Shown one piece after another: positions 41,517 to 48,843 of a DNA stretch of 64,000 bases. Made by a program: the position numbers and the translations under genes. Below the pieces are notes generated by a model. It ran no database searches, had not been told where the DNA came from, and was given only the letters and a program-made list of their open reading frames with translations. The stretch is from NCBI GenBank assembly GCA_021166725.1, contig JAJPES010000008.1, positions 39,752 through 103,751 on the forward strand, given 5' to 3'. Source of the stretch: Burkholderiaceae bacterium. Its GTDB lineage: Bacteria > Pseudomonadota > Gammaproteobacteria > Burkholderiales > Burkholderiaceae_E. Position 1 is the first letter of the stretch; every line of letters starts with the position of its first letter.

Positions 41517-42239
41517 TTACTCCTGGAGGCTGTTTGCGCGCAGATCGCGCGCGACCGAACGTTCGTACTTTTCAGGGACGGGAAGGCGATCCGATTGCGG
41601 CGCCCAGGCCGCAGTCACGCGATCGAAGGCACGACGCGCCCGCGCCACGGCATCGGCGCTGTTCAGCAGCCGGGCGTCGTGGTGCACGACGAGAACGATT
41701 CCGTAGATCGCGAAGAGAAGGTCCTGGGGATCGACGTCGCGCGCCAGGTGCCCGGCGTCGATCGCCTGCTCGATCGCCCGCGTGCACTCGCGCTGCCACG
41801 AGCGGATCATCGCGACGAGTTCGTCACGCACGTGTCCGCTGCGATCGTCGTACTCGGTGGCCGCCGAGATCCAGACGCAGCCGCTCTCGGCCTCTGCGGC
41901 CGTATGGGCGAGCCAGCGCTCGAAGATGGCGCGCAGCCGAGGCAGGCCGCGCGGCGCGCCCAGCGCGGGTAGCAGCACGTCGTCGACGAAGCGGCGTTCG
42001 TAGGTCTTCAGCACCGCGATCTGCAGGTCTTCACGCGAGCCGAAGTGCGCGAAGACGCCGCTCTTGGACATCCGCATGCGCGCGGCCAGCGCGCCGATGG
42101 TCAACCCTTCGAGACCTTCGCGCGCCGCGAGCGCCAGCGCCGCGTCGACGATCGCCGCGCGGGTCAACTCGCCCTTGCTCGGCTTGCGCGCGGACCTGGG
42201 GGCGGCAGGAGTCGCGATAACGGGGACGATGCTCATCAT
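41517..42239 (-). CDS. TetR/AcrR family transcriptional regulator of the beta-oxidation genes
   Basis: The 240-residue protein has an N-terminal Pro/Ala/Lys-rich arm, then a TetR helix-turn-helix: RAAIVDAALALAAREGLEGLTIGALAARMRMSKSGVFAHFGSREDLQIAVL at about residues 27-77. The SKSGVFAHFGSKE-type recognition helix and following linker are characteristic of the TetR_C_33-like group often placed beside acyl-CoA dehydrogenases. The ligand is probably an acyl-CoA; this is inferred. It is the first gene of the operon. A CGAACG-N2-CGTTCG palindrome lies just upstream of its start (42252-42265), suggesting autoregulation. Confidence 0.92.
   Translation of the reverse strand: MMSIVPVIATPAAPRSARKPSKGELTRAAIVDAALALAAREGLEGLTIGALAARMRMSKSGVFAHFGSREDLQIAVLKTYERRFVDDVLLPALGAPRGLPRLRAIFERWLAHTAAEAESGCVWISAATEYDDRSGHVRDELVAMIRSWQRECTRAIEQAIDAGHLARDVDPQDLLFAIYGIVLVVHHDARLLNSADAVARARRAFDRVTAAWAPQSDRLPVPEKYERSVARDLRANSLQE
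41556..41565. promoter_or_regulatory. CGAACGTTCG palindrome, second possible TetR site
   Basis: A perfect 10-bp palindrome with the same CGAAC/GTTCG arms as the site upstream of tetR. It lies inside the 3' end of the tetR coding region, 45-54 bases before the acyl-CoA dehydrogenase start codon. It could let the regulator control the downstream genes separately, or be chance. Confidence 0.4.
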
Positions 42240-42251
42240 TCGGAATTTTTG

Positions 42252-42265
42252 CGAACGACCGTTCG
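42252..42265. promoter_or_regulatory. Probable TetR operator
   Basis: CGAACG-AC-CGTTCG, 6-bp arms around a 2-base centre, 13-26 bases before the tetR start codon. On the minus strand it lies 10 bases downstream of a TATAGT hexamer (42276-42281), a good -10 element, so a bound repressor would block the promoter. This is the standard place for a TetR autorepression site. Confidence 0.6.
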
Positions 42266-42275
42266 AAAACGATCG

Positions 42276-42281
42276 ACTATA
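42276..42281 (-). promoter_or_regulatory. Probable -10 element of the tetR/beta-oxidation operon
   Basis: TATAGT on the minus strand (5 of 6 to consensus) within GGTATAGTCG. The -35 region is poor. It precedes the palindromic operator and the tetR start. Confidence 0.5.
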
Positions 42282-42353
42282 CCTGATTCCGCGACGCGGG
42301 TCGCGCAGGCTTGCGGATCGCGCGCATGCCGGCGTCCGCTGCTGCCGCCTTCT

Positions 42354-42378
42354 CAGAACGTGTGAACCAATCGGCCGT
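42354..42378. repeat. Second copy of a 25-base motif shared with 31511-31535
   Basis: The 25 bases starting CAGAACG and ending CAATCGGCCGT match 31511-31535 with one difference (T for C at position 8). In the first place the motif is one arm of a perfect hairpin; here the matching arm is absent. A 25-base match 11 kb apart in intergenic DNA is unlikely by chance. Confidence 0.8.
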
Positions 42379-42397
42379 GACCGGAAGGCGCGTTAGG

Positions 42398-42472
42398 ATG
42401 CGCCCGATCGACGCGCAAAGCGCAGCCATATCGGACGATATGGCGAGCATTTGCAACGAAGAGCGGGCGCAT
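42398..42472. repeat. Nested palindromic element between tetR and the transporter
   Basis: Three nested pairs are seen: ATGCGCCCG (42398-42406) with CGGGCGCAT (42464-42472); GCAAA (42415-42419) with TTTGC (42450-42454); and GCCATATCG (42425-42433) with CGATATGGC (42436-42444). The two inner pairs form 19-base arms with 14 matches. The element starts 11 bases after the transporter stop on its strand. It could be a 3' stem-loop, an operator, or a REP-like repeat. Confidence 0.7.
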
Positions 42473-42482
42473 TCTGGCGTTC

Positions 42483-44312
42483 TCAGTGCCATAGCGAATA
42501 GCGCCAGCCGAGCATCGCGGTGAGCGCCGCTGCCATCAGCACGAGCAGCGGCCCGCCCACGCGAACGAAATCGACGAAGCGATAGCGCGCCGCGCTCATC
42601 ACGAGCAGGTTGGTCTGGTATGCAATCGGCGTCGCGTAGCTCAGGTTGCAGCCGAACAGAATGGCGAGCACGAAGGGTTCGGCCGGCGCGCCCAGGCTGC
42701 GCGCCGCCTCGATCGCGATCGGCGTGCCGATCGCGGCGGCGGCGTTGTTGGAGACGAAATTGGTGAGCAGGCCCATGAAGACGAGCATGGCGCCGAGCAC
42801 GGCGATCGTGGGCCACGCGGACACGGCCTGCGTGAAGGCGTGCGCGATGGCGGCGGCCGCACCGGTATCGACCAGCGCCTTGCCCAGCGCCAGGCTCGCG
42901 GCGATCAGCAGCACGATCTCGGTCTTCAACGCGCGACCGATCGCCGCCGGCCGTACGCAGCGGGTGAGCAGCATCGCGAGCACGCCGCTGATGGCAGCCA
43001 GGTACATCGGAGCCACCTTCAGCACGGCGGCGCCGATGACCCCGGCCATGATCAGCGCCGCCAGCACGCCGCGTCCGCCGGTCGATGCGTCCATCTCGCC
43101 GTCGACGACGACCAGGCCCGGTTCGGCGCGCAGCGTCGCCAGCTTCGCGGGCGATGCCTGGACCAGCAGCACGTCACCGGCGGCCAGCCGCACGTCGCCC
43201 ACGTCGCGTTCGCGCTGCATCACGCGGCCGGTCGAGCGATAAGCGCCGAGCACAGCGACGCCGAAGCGGTCGGCGACGCGCTGGCCGCGCACGGTGCCGC
43301 CGACGAGGCTCGAATTCGGCAGCAGGATCACCTCGACCAGCACGGCGTCGGCGGCGACGAGCGGATGGTCGTCGTCGATCGGCTGTTCGGGATCGTCGAC
43401 GTTGTACAGCTTCAGCTCGAGGCGCTTTTCGAACTCCTTGAGCTGGCTCGCCGTCCCGCGCACGACGAGCCGGTCGCCGGCGGCAAGTTCCAGGTTCGGC
43501 AGGCGCACGAGCTCGAGCTGCTCGCCGCGACGCACCGAGACGACCTGCAGTTCGTGCCGCGATCCTTCCAGCAGATCACCGAGCGTTCGACCGGCGAAAT
43601 CGGACTGCGCGGAGACGTGCAGCACCGCGTCGAAGATCCGCTCCACCGGCGGCTGCGCCGCATCGGCGTCGGCGGGCAGCAGGCGCGGCGCCACCCACCA
43701 CAGGTACGGCAGCGCGACGAGCGCGGCCGCCGCCGCAACCGGCGTGAAGTCGAAGACGCCGAACTGCGCCGCGCCCATCTGCGAAGCGATCGCGACGACG
43801 AGCAGGTTGGTGGAAGTGCCGATCGTCGTCGACATGCCGCCGATCAGCACGGCGAAGTTCATCGGCATCAGCAGGCGCTGGGGCGAATCGCCGGTCTCGC
43901 GGGCGAGTGCGATCAACACGGGAATCAGCAGCACGACGACCGGCGTGTCGTTGACCACACCGCTGACCGACATCGAGGCGATGATCACGACGAGCAATCC
44001 GAGGCGCGGGCCGCGAGTGCGCCACAGCCGGGCGAGCCGGGACGTCACCGGACGCAACGCGCCGTTCTCGACGAGGGCGCGCCCGAGCACCATCAGGCTG
44101 CAGATGGCGATCAGTGCCTCGTGCGAGAAACCGTAGAAGAAGCCGAGAGGGTCGACCTGCCCCGCCGCGCTGCGATACGGGAACAGCGTGAAGCCCAGCG
44201 GCAGCGCAACGAGCACGACGAGACTCGTCACCTCGATCGGGATGCGCCGCGACGTGAACGCGGCGAAGACCATCAGTGTGAAAAGCAGAACCGCGAGGCC
44301 GTGCGCTGTCAT
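42483..44312 (-). CDS. SLC13/DASS-family anion transporter with central TrkA-C (RCK_C) domains
   Basis: The 609-residue protein starts at 44312 (MTAHGLAVLLFTLMVFAAFTSRR). It has an N-terminal membrane half (about residues 1-205) with SGVVNDTPVVVLLIPVLIAL and GGMSTTIGTSTNLLVVAIA, two TrkA-C-like cytoplasmic domains (about 215-400; LQVVSVRRGEQL, LVVRGTASQL, VEVILLPNSSLVG), and a second membrane half with FVSNNAAAAIGTPIAIEAA. The two SNT/NNAAA motifs are the helical hairpin substrate/Na+ sites of the family. Relatives carry sulfate, thiosulfate, dicarboxylates or citrate; the substrate here cannot be told. Confidence 0.92.
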   Translation of the reverse strand: MTAHGLAVLLFTLMVFAAFTSRRIPIEVTSLVVLVALPLGFTLFPYRSAAGQVDPLGFFYGFSHEALIAICSLMVLGRALVENGALRPVTSRLARLWRTRGPRLGLLVVIIASMSVSGVVNDTPVVVLLIPVLIALARETGDSPQRLLMPMNFAVLIGGMSTTIGTSTNLLVVAIASQMGAAQFGVFDFTPVAAAAALVALPYLWWVAPRLLPADADAAQPPVERIFDAVLHVSAQSDFAGRTLGDLLEGSRHELQVVSVRRGEQLELVRLPNLELAAGDRLVVRGTASQLKEFEKRLELKLYNVDDPEQPIDDDHPLVAADAVLVEVILLPNSSLVGGTVRGQRVADRFGVAVLGAYRSTGRVMQRERDVGDVRLAAGDVLLVQASPAKLATLRAEPGLVVVDGEMDASTGGRGVLAALIMAGVIGAAVLKVAPMYLAAISGVLAMLLTRCVRPAAIGRALKTEIVLLIAASLALGKALVDTGAAAAIAHAFTQAVSAWPTIAVLGAMLVFMGLLTNFVSNNAAAAIGTPIAIEAARSLGAPAEPFVLAILFGCNLSYATPIAYQTNLLVMSAARYRFVDFVRVGGPLLVLMAAALTAMLGWRYSLWH

Positions 44313-44629
44313 GGCAAAGCTCGACCGGGAGTCGGGAGCGATGCGTATAATGGCGCCCCGGTGATCGGCCGCATTCGCCGCACCATATCCGGCACGCTGC
44401 CGTGCCGGCGCATCGACGGTAGAGCCACGCGCTCGCCATCCGGCATTTCGAGCCTCCCCGCTCGCAAAGGCGAGCGTCATCCGGGCGCGGTCCGAGCAAT
44501 TCCGATGCCGCCCGGTGCAGCCCAGCTGCCACGCGCAGCGTCCTGCCGGCCGGGCCGGCGCAGATCCCGAACACGGGCCGGTGCCCTGCGCACCGTCCCG
44601 AAACGAGGAATGCAGAGCAAAGAAGGCCG
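44313..44629. promoter_or_regulatory. Divergent gap of 317 bases with a consensus -10 and a GC-rich leader
   Basis: No gene is supported here. The plus strand has a perfect TATAAT at 44346-44351, with only a poor -35, about 280 bases before the mscS-like start codon. The implied leader RNA contains strong stems: CCGGCACG-CTGC-CGTGCCGG (44389-44408) and CGCTCGC-AAAG-GCGAGCG (44459-44476), plus a GCCGGCC/GGCCGGC block at 44545-44559. Nothing matches a riboswitch I know. Confidence 0.45.
44346..44351 (+). promoter_or_regulatory. Consensus -10 element for the mscS-like gene cluster
   Basis: TATAAT, a full match on the plus strand, in the divergent gap. The best -35 is TCGACC at a 19-base spacing, so it is a partial match overall. 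It would drive the channel-antiporter-ligase-hydrolase genes. Confidence 0.5.
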
Positions 44630-45538
44630 ATGCGCGAGCAGTGGGACCGATTTCTCTGGGTGACGTCGCCCTATGCCGACGAGCTGCGCATCGTCCTGTC
44701 GATCGTCGGCATCGTTGTCGTCGCCGCCCTGCTCAGGCACCTGGGTTGGCGGCTGGTTGCGCCGTTCTTCGTACGCATCACGCAGCACGCGGCGACGATC
44801 GAGGAAAGGCGGCGCCTGCAGACGGTCGGCCGCTTCGCGCGTCAGGCGCTGTCGACGCTGATCGTGGTCGTCGCCGCCACGCTGGTGCTGAACCAGCTGG
44901 GCGTGTCGATCGCGCCGATTCTCGGCGCTGCCGGGGTGGTGGGCATCGCGATCGGCTTCGGCGCGCAAAGCCTGGTCAAGGACGTGTTCACCGGCTTCTT
45001 CCTGCTCGTGGAGAACCAGATCCGGGTGGGCGACGTCGTCGAGATCGCCGGCAAGGCCGGATCGGTGGAGGAACTGAGCCTGCGACGTACCAAGCTGCGC
45101 GCCTACGATGGCGCCGTGCATTACATCTCGAACGGACTGATCACGACGGTCACCAATCTGTCGACCGAGTTCGCGTACGCCGTCGTCGACGTGCAGATTC
45201 CGTACGACCAGAACATCGACCGGGCGTATCGACTGATGCGCCAGGCCGCCGACGACCTTCGCGCCTCGCCCGGCTGCGCGGAAAGAATGCTCGGCGCGCT
45301 CGAGATCGCCGGCGTCGAACAGCTCGACCAAGGCGCCATCGTCGTGCGGGCGCGCGTGAAAACTGCGCCGCTCGAGCAATGGGCGGTGCGCCGCCAGCTG
45401 CTCGAGAAACTGAAGCTCACCTTCGAGCGCGAAGGCGCACCGGCCGACGCGACCGCTGCAACCGGTGTGCGCATCGTGATCGGCAAGTCCGCGCACGAGG
45501 AAGGCGCAGGGCCGACACGCCCGGCGCCGAGCAGTTGA
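44630..45538 (+). CDS. Small-conductance mechanosensitive channel, MscS family
   Basis: The 302-residue protein has helices at about residues 18-36, 68-90 and 94-118, the last being the pore helix TM3 with GAAGVVGIAIGFGAQSLVKD, rich in Gly and Ala as in MscS. The cytoplasmic beta domain follows (ENQIRVGDVVEIAGKAGSVEELSLRRTKLRAYDG) and then the alpha/beta vestibule. MscS channels open under membrane tension and release solutes on hypo-osmotic shock. It lies 43 bases before the antiporter gene. Confidence 0.93.
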   Translation: MREQWDRFLWVTSPYADELRIVLSIVGIVVVAALLRHLGWRLVAPFFVRITQHAATIEERRRLQTVGRFARQALSTLIVVVAATLVLNQLGVSIAPILGAAGVVGIAIGFGAQSLVKDVFTGFFLLVENQIRVGDVVEIAGKAGSVEELSLRRTKLRAYDGAVHYISNGLITTVTNLSTEFAYAVVDVQIPYDQNIDRAYRLMRQAADDLRASPGCAERMLGALEIAGVEQLDQGAIVVRARVKTAPLEQWAVRRQLLEKLKLTFEREGAPADATAATGVRIVIGKSAHEEGAGPTRPAPSS

Positions 45539-45581
45539 TGCCTGCCGCCGAAGCCACAAGAAGCTCCACCGGGAGATCTCG

Positions 45582-46796
45582 ATGACGGGCGATCCACGCT
45601 CCGACCTGTTCTTCCTTCCCGCCTGGCCGCCGTCGGCCGACGCGGTGCTGTGGGTGTCGTTGACCCTCGTCATCGCAGCGCTGCTCGGCGAGTTCGTCTA
45701 TCGCTGGTTGCGACTGCCGCGAGTGGTCGGCTACGCGGCGGTCGGCACGATCGTCTCGGCGCTCGATCTCGGACTGGGGCCGGGGCTGAAACCGGGGCTG
45801 CGTTCGATCGTCGACCTCGCGCTGGCACTGCTGCTCTTCGAACTGGGCAGCCGCATCAACCTGCGATGGCTGCGCACGAATCCGTGGCTGCTCGCGACGA
45901 GCCTGGCCGAGGCGACGCTGAGCTTCGCCGCCGTCTACCTCGCATTGAGCGCGATGGGCACCGACCCGCGCACCGCCACCGCGATCGCGGCGATCGCGGT
46001 CGGCACTTCGCCGGCCGTCGTGATGCGGGTTGCCGCCGAGTTCGACGCCTCCGGCCAGGTTACCGAGCGGATGATCGTGCTCACCGGACTGAACACCTTC
46101 TATGCCGTGCTGGCGAGCAAGTTCGTGTTCGGCTGGCTGCACGCCGAGTACGTCGGCAGCCTGGTGCGGGCCTTCGCGCATCCGCTGTACCTGCTCGCCG
46201 GTTCGGCCATCGTGGCCGCACTGCTCGCCTTCTCGGTGTCGCTGATCGCGCGCCGTCTGGACCTGCGCAACGAGAATTCGACGCTGTTGCTGCTCGGCAT
46301 GATCCTGCTCGCGCTGTCGATCACGAAGATGGCCAACCTCTCGACGCTGCTCGTTCCGCTGCTCGCCGGCGTGATGCTGCGCAACAGCACCGAAAGGCCG
46401 TGGATCTGGCCGCGCCACTTCGGCACTGCCGGCGGCGCGCTGGTGCTGATGCTGTTCGTCGTCACCGGATCGGTCTGGTCGATCGACACGTTGATGGCCG
46501 GCGCGCTGCTCGGCGCGGTGGTCTTCGTCGCGCGTACGGTAGCCAAGGTGGTGGCGACGACGCTGCTCGCCGCGCCCAGCGGCATCGGCATGCGCCAGGG
46601 AGTGGCGCTCGGCGTCACGTTGATGCCGATGTCCGGCGCCGCGCTGGTGATGATGGTCGAATTGCAGAACCTGTACCCGAGCTTCGCATCGCACCTCACG
46701 GCGGTCGTGTTCAGCGCGATCGCTTTTCTCGAACTGATCGGACCGATCGCCGTGCACCTGGCGCTGCGCTGGGTGAACGAGGAGAACGTACGCTGA
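45582..46796 (+). CDS. Monovalent cation:proton antiporter, CPA2 (Kef-like) membrane domain only
   Basis: The 404-residue protein has about 12 membrane helices and the Na+/H+ exchanger fold, with [22 protein letters not shown] near residue 44 and [13 protein letters not shown] near 87, typical of KefB/KefC membrane domains. It ends at about 404 residues, so the C-terminal TrkA-N/KTN domain of KefB/C is absent. GGGAG lies 8 bases before the ATG. Probable function is K+ or Na+ efflux coupled to protons; ion and gating are unknown. It is in a row with mscS, the ligase and the hydrolase. Confidence 0.88.
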   Translation: MTGDPRSDLFFLPAWPPSADAVLWVSLTLVIAALLGEFVYRWLRLPRVVGYAAVGTIVSALDLGLGPGLKPGLRSIVDLALALLLFELGSRINLRWLRTNPWLLATSLAEATLSFAAVYLALSAMGTDPRTATAIAAIAVGTSPAVVMRVAAEFDASGQVTERMIVLTGLNTFYAVLASKFVFGWLHAEYVGSLVRAFAHPLYLLAGSAIVAALLAFSVSLIARRLDLRNENSTLLLLGMILLALSITKMANLSTLLVPLLAGVMLRNSTERPWIWPRHFGTAGGALVLMLFVVTGSVWSIDTLMAGALLGAVVFVARTVAKVVATTLLAAPSGIGMRQGVALGVTLMPMSGAALVMMVELQNLYPSFASHLTAVVFSAIAFLELIGPIAVHLALRWVNEENVR

Positions 46797-46887
46797 GCCG
46801 GCGTGCAGCGCGCGGCGTGCGCAACGCGGCGGCGCGAAGCACGACGACCGGCGCGTGCCGCACCGCGAAGCAACAGGGAGGAAATCG

Positions 46888-48003
46888 ATGGCGCTGGAAC
46901 CTTTCGCCGAATCGCGGGCGCTCACGCTCGGTGTCGAGCTCGAACTGCAGATCGTCAACACGCACGACTTCGACCTCACGCACGGCGCGCACGACCTTCT
47001 GCGCCTGGTCGGCAAACGCAAGCTGCCGGGAGAAGTGAAGCCGGAGATGACCGGCAGCATGATCGAGATCTCGACCGGCGTGTGCCGCGACTACGCCGAA
47101 GCGCGCGCGCACCTGTCCGAGATCCGCGACGTGCTCGTGCACTGCGCGAACCGGCTCAACGTCGGGCTGTCGGGCGGCGGCACGCACCCGTTCCAGGACT
47201 GGAGCCAGCGGCGCATCTACGATACGCCGCGCTTCCACATGCTTTCGGAGCTGTACGGCTACCTTTCGAAGCAGTTCACGATCTTCGGCCAGCACGTGCA
47301 TATCGGCTGCGCCGGACCCGATGCGGCGCTCGTGCTGCTGCACGGCCTGTCGCGCTTCATTCCGCACTTCATCGCGCTGTCGGCGTCATCGCCGTTCGTG
47401 CAGGGCACCGACACCGGCTTTCATTCGGCGCGGCTGAACTCGGTCTTCGCATTCCCGCTGTCGGGCCGGGCACCATTCACGCTTACCTGGGACGAGTTCT
47501 CGCGCTATTTCGAGAAGATGGCGCGCACCGGAGTCGTGCAGAGCATGAAGGATTTCTACTGGGACATCCGCCCGAAGCCCGAATTCGGAACGATAGAGGT
47601 ACGAGTACTCGATACGCCGCTGACCATCGAAAAGGCGGCGGCCTTGGCCGCGTACATCCAGTGCGTCGCACGCTGGCTTTCGTTCGAGCAGCCTTTCCGG
47701 CCGGCCGAAGACGACTACCTCGTCTATACGTTCAATCGCTTCCAGGCGTGCCGCTTCGGCTTCGACGGCACCTTCGTCGATCCGCAGACGGGCGAGCACC
47801 GCACGATTCGCGAGGACATCGCCGAGACGCTCGCCGAGATCGAGCAGCACGCGATCGAGCTGGGCGCCGAGGACGCCTGTCGTCGCGTACGCGACGACAT
47901 CGGCGCGCTGGGCAACGACGCGACCTGGATCCGGCAGACCTACGAGCGCGAGAACCTGCTGCCCGAAGTGGTCCGGCAGCAGTGCCTGCGCTGGAGCCGA
48001 TAG
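46888..48003 (+). CDS. Carboxylate-amine ligase, YbdK/GCS2 family
   Basis: The 371-residue protein starts at 46888 ([23 protein letters not shown]), because a strong GGGAGG lies 5 bases upstream; the frame is also open upstream. Glutamate-cysteine ligase type 2 motifs include [10 protein letters not shown] near residue 16, the [13 protein letters not shown] stretch near 53, and [10 protein letters not shown] near 136, where Glu and His bind Mg-ATP. YbdK homologues have weak glutamate-cysteine ligase activity in vitro, with native substrates unknown. It is followed 6 bases later by a gamma-glutamyl hydrolase-like gene, so the two may make and break a gamma-glutamyl bond. Confidence 0.92.
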   Translation: MALEPFAESRALTLGVELELQIVNTHDFDLTHGAHDLLRLVGKRKLPGEVKPEMTGSMIEISTGVCRDYAEARAHLSEIRDVLVHCANRLNVGLSGGGTHPFQDWSQRRIYDTPRFHMLSELYGYLSKQFTIFGQHVHIGCAGPDAALVLLHGLSRFIPHFIALSASSPFVQGTDTGFHSARLNSVFAFPLSGRAPFTLTWDEFSRYFEKMARTGVVQSMKDFYWDIRPKPEFGTIEVRVLDTPLTIEKAAALAAYIQCVARWLSFEQPFRPAEDDYLVYTFNRFQACRFGFDGTFVDPQTGEHRTIREDIAETLAEIEQHAIELGAEDACRRVRDDIGALGNDATWIRQTYERENLLPEVVRQQCLRWSR

Positions 48004-48009
48004 CAGGAA

Positions 48010-48798
48010 ATGCCTCCGCGGCCGCTGAAAATCGGCCTGTCCGCGCGCCTGTTGCACGCGCCGCCCCGCGAACTGGGCTTTCGCAACAAGGTACTGCAGT
48101 ACCTCGAGCAGTCGATCGCGCACTGGATTCTTGCGCATGGCGCGCTCGTCTTCATGATCCCCACGCTCGGCTCGAGCGCCGAGGTTTCGCGTCGCGGAAT
48201 CTCGCTGCGCAGCTACGTGCGCGAGCTCGACGCGCTGGTCCTGCAGGGCGGCGCCGATGTGAGCCCTCGCTCCTATGGAGCGCAACCGATCCGCGGCGAA
48301 TGGGCCGGCGACATCGTCCGTGACCGCTACGAGATGGAACTGCTGCACGAATTCATGGCGCAGGGCCGGCCGGTGCTCGGCATCTGCCGCGGCGCGCAGC
48401 TGATGAACGTGGCCTTCGGCGGGACGCTGATCCAGGACATCGCCACCCAACGCCCCGGTTCGATTCCGCACGTCGACGCCGACCTCTACGACCGCCTGTC
48501 GCACGAGATCCGGTTCGAACCCGGCTCGCGCATGGCGCAGCTCTACGAGCCGCTGGCCGACGCTCGCGTGAACAGCATCCACCACCAGGCGGTCGACCGG
48601 CTCGGCGGAGACCTCGTCGTCGATGCTCGCAGCAGTGCCGACGACATCGTCGAGGCGATCCGCTGGCGCGGCTCGGGCTACGCGCTCGGCGTGCAATGGC
48701 ACCCGGAGTTCCATCGGGGCGCCGAGGACCCGTTGCTCGACGGCTCGCCGATCCTGCTCGATTTCCTGGCGGCGGCGGAGAGGATGCGGGAGGGGTAG
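48010..48798 (+). CDS. Class I glutamine amidotransferase-like hydrolase (peptidase C26, PuuD-like)
   Basis: The 262-residue protein has the nucleophile elbow GICRGAQLMNVAFGG at about residues 123-137 with the catalytic Cys, and the catalytic His and Glu in LGVQWHPEFH near 230. LVLQGGADVSPRSYG and VNSIHHQAVDRLG are also typical of gamma-glutamyl-gamma-aminobutyrate hydrolases, which cleave gamma-glutamyl amides. The true substrate is unknown. It is the last gene of the mscS cluster and faces clsB; a GGGC..GCCGGC-ATC-GCCGGC..GCCC hairpin between them is a likely terminator. Confidence 0.92.
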   Translation: MPPRPLKIGLSARLLHAPPRELGFRNKVLQYLEQSIAHWILAHGALVFMIPTLGSSAEVSRRGISLRSYVRELDALVLQGGADVSPRSYGAQPIRGEWAGDIVRDRYEMELLHEFMAQGRPVLGICRGAQLMNVAFGGTLIQDIATQRPGSIPHVDADLYDRLSHEIRFEPGSRMAQLYEPLADARVNSIHHQAVDRLGGDLVVDARSSADDIVEAIRWRGSGYALGVQWHPEFHRGAEDPLLDGSPILLDFLAAAERMREG

Positions 48799-48815
48799 CC
48801 ACAGCGCCCCCGGGC

Positions 48816-48840
48816 AACCGCCGGCATCGCCGGCGCCCGT
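48816..48840. terminator. GC-rich hairpin between convergent hydrolase and clsB genes
   Basis: GCCGGC-ATC-GCCGGC with nearby GGGC and GCCC arms makes a stable stem in the 45-base gap between converging genes. No U-tract is present, so the terminator role is inferred from position. Confidence 0.45.
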
Positions 48841-48843
48841 GCG

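Noticed and set aside
42277..42816. A 179-codon frame in the transporter 3' region and the gap after it
   Set aside because: It lies out of frame in the transporter gene and continues through the palindromic gap with no protein-like features.
44389..44629. A known riboswitch in the mscS-like leader
   Set aside because: The stems are simple GC-rich hairpins, and I saw no conserved core of any riboswitch class I know; stems of this size are not rare in such GC-rich DNA.
45582..46796. Full KefB/KefC potassium efflux system
   Set aside because: The protein ends after the membrane domain; no TrkA-N/KTN domain and no KefF/KefG-like partner gene are present.
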